Source: Altericroceibacterium indicum
GTDB taxonomy: Bacteria; Pseudomonadota; Alphaproteobacteria; Sphingomonadales; Sphingomonadaceae
Direction of reading: 5' to 3'
Assembly: GCF_009828105.1 (NCBI RefSeq)
Contig: NZ_WTYQ01000001.1
Coordinates: 744,001-808,000 of the forward strand
DNA: 64,000 nucleotides
Shown: positions 63,520-64,000 of the stretch, in pieces
Numbering within the stretch: position 1 is the stretch's first letter
Layout of the letters: every line of letters starts with the position of its first letter
The notes under the pieces: generated by a model
What the model saw: the letters and a program-made list of their open reading frames with translations, nothing else
Told to the model about the DNA's origin: nothing
The model's database searches: none
Position numbers and translations under genes: made by a program

Positions 63520-64000
63520 CTATCCGATAAGCTTGCCCAGACTTCGGGCAGTGAAGTCCACCATGGGGACGACCCTAGCGTAATTCAACCGCGTCGGCCC
63601 TATTACACCCAAAACGCCAACCACCCTTCCTTCACGATCGCGATAAGGCGAAGCGATGACGGAAGATCCTGAAAGGGCGAACAATCTGTTCTCTGAACCG
63701 ATGAATATCCGAGCGGATTTTGCTTCCCGCGCGCTATCCAGCAATGCTGATACAGATTGTTTGTTTTCCAGATCGTCGATCAAGGAGCGGACGCGCTCAA
63801 TATCGCTCATGGCCTCGTCGTCAAGCAAGTTTGCTTGGCCACGCACGATCAAAACCGGTCGTTGCGAAGCATCCTTGCTCCACACTGCAAGGCCTCTTTC
63901 CACCAAATCGCGGCTTGCTTCATCGAGAGCGGATTGTCCGCTTGCTATGTCGGTGACCATCAACTTGGCCGCCTCTTGCAGCGTTTTTCCGCATAATCGG
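63520..64000 (-). CDS. hrcA: Heat-inducible repressor HrcA, C-terminal part (runs off the window)
   Basis: The frame is open through the right edge, so the first visible residue (Arg) is internal and the winged-helix domain lies outside. About 160 C-terminal residues are seen: ALDEASRDLVERGLAVW, NLLDDEAMSDIERVRSLIDDLENKQSV, SARIFIGSENRLFALSGSSVIASPY and VVGVLGVIGPTRLNYARVVPMVDFTA. The last is the family hallmark. HrcA binds CIRCE elements, usually at groESL. TTG 63963 and ATG 63960 are internal codons, not starts. Confidence 0.93.
   Translation of the reverse strand, partial: RLCGKTLQEAAKLMVTDIASGQSALDEASRDLVERGLAVWSKDASQRPVLIVRGQANLLDDEAMSDIERVRSLIDDLENKQSVSALLDSAREAKSARIFIGSENRLFALSGSSVIASPYRDREGRVVGVLGVIGPTRLNYARVVPMVDFTARSLGKLIG

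Overview
The window comes from the chromosome of an alphaproteobacterium, most likely a sphingomonad (Sphingomonadales). The evidence is the ntrB-ntrC-ntrY-ntrX-hfq-hflX-mazG block with a tandem-domain Hfq, fused ispDF, a CtrA-clade-type mreBCD-mrdA-rodA cluster, PhaR, and DnaK/GrpE/HrcA proteins of alphaproteobacterial type. The core genes look moderate in GC, which would fit a lower-GC sphingomonad such as Sphingorhabdus relatives. The genus is an inference and was not tested.

1-7480 is a visibly more GC-rich accessory segment. It is the right end of an integrative element next to tRNA-Lys(CTT). It holds the 3' end of a MocR-type regulator, a cut transporter, a DJ-1/PfpI protein, a divergent HxlR regulator/NmrA reductase pair with a palindrome over the ribosome site, and a thioredoxin-reductase-like flavoprotein. 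Then comes a scar of joined fragments (Rrf2, glyA, IS256-type transposase, 5'-truncated trbI), followed by DUF2274, DUF736, an excisionase-like HTH protein and a tyrosine integrase that abuts the tRNA 3' end.

7650-40250 is core genome. On the minus strand are rodA-mrdA-mreD-mreC-mreB (cell shape), divergent from mutL. After these come a NYN-LOTUS protein, a beta-carbonic anhydrase, lipA-coq10, pncC, ispDF, dusB and the nitrogen-sensing cascade ntrBC-ntrYX. Tandem-domain hfq overlaps an hflX that has no canonical start codon. A tightly overlapping minus-strand operon then runs mltB-rlpA-dacC-tmk-holB-metG-tatD-MBL-small membrane protein.

40413-45550 is a second accessory spot, immediately 3' of tRNA-Ser(TGA). 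It carries a three-gene, ATGA-overlapping operon of unrecognised proteins. Two of them end in degenerate phospholipase-D-like domains with matching H-x-R-x4-D motifs, and the third is a large soluble protein of unknown fold. A ClbS/DfsB-family gene follows. Two different pairs of imperfect direct repeats interleave around these modules. This is the best candidate in the window for an undescribed system, probably defence or stress related (inference).

45550-64000 returns to core genome: lpd, a YciA-type thioesterase and pdhC (pyruvate dehydrogenase E3/E2), uspA, rnr, proS, phaR, alr, an IscU-like scaffold, cvpA, radA, a low-molecular-weight phosphatase, dnaJ-dnaK behind a clear sigma-32 promoter, a PCu(A)C-type lipoprotein, an HExxH protein, a glycine-zipper lipoprotein, grpE and the start-truncated hrcA at the right edge.
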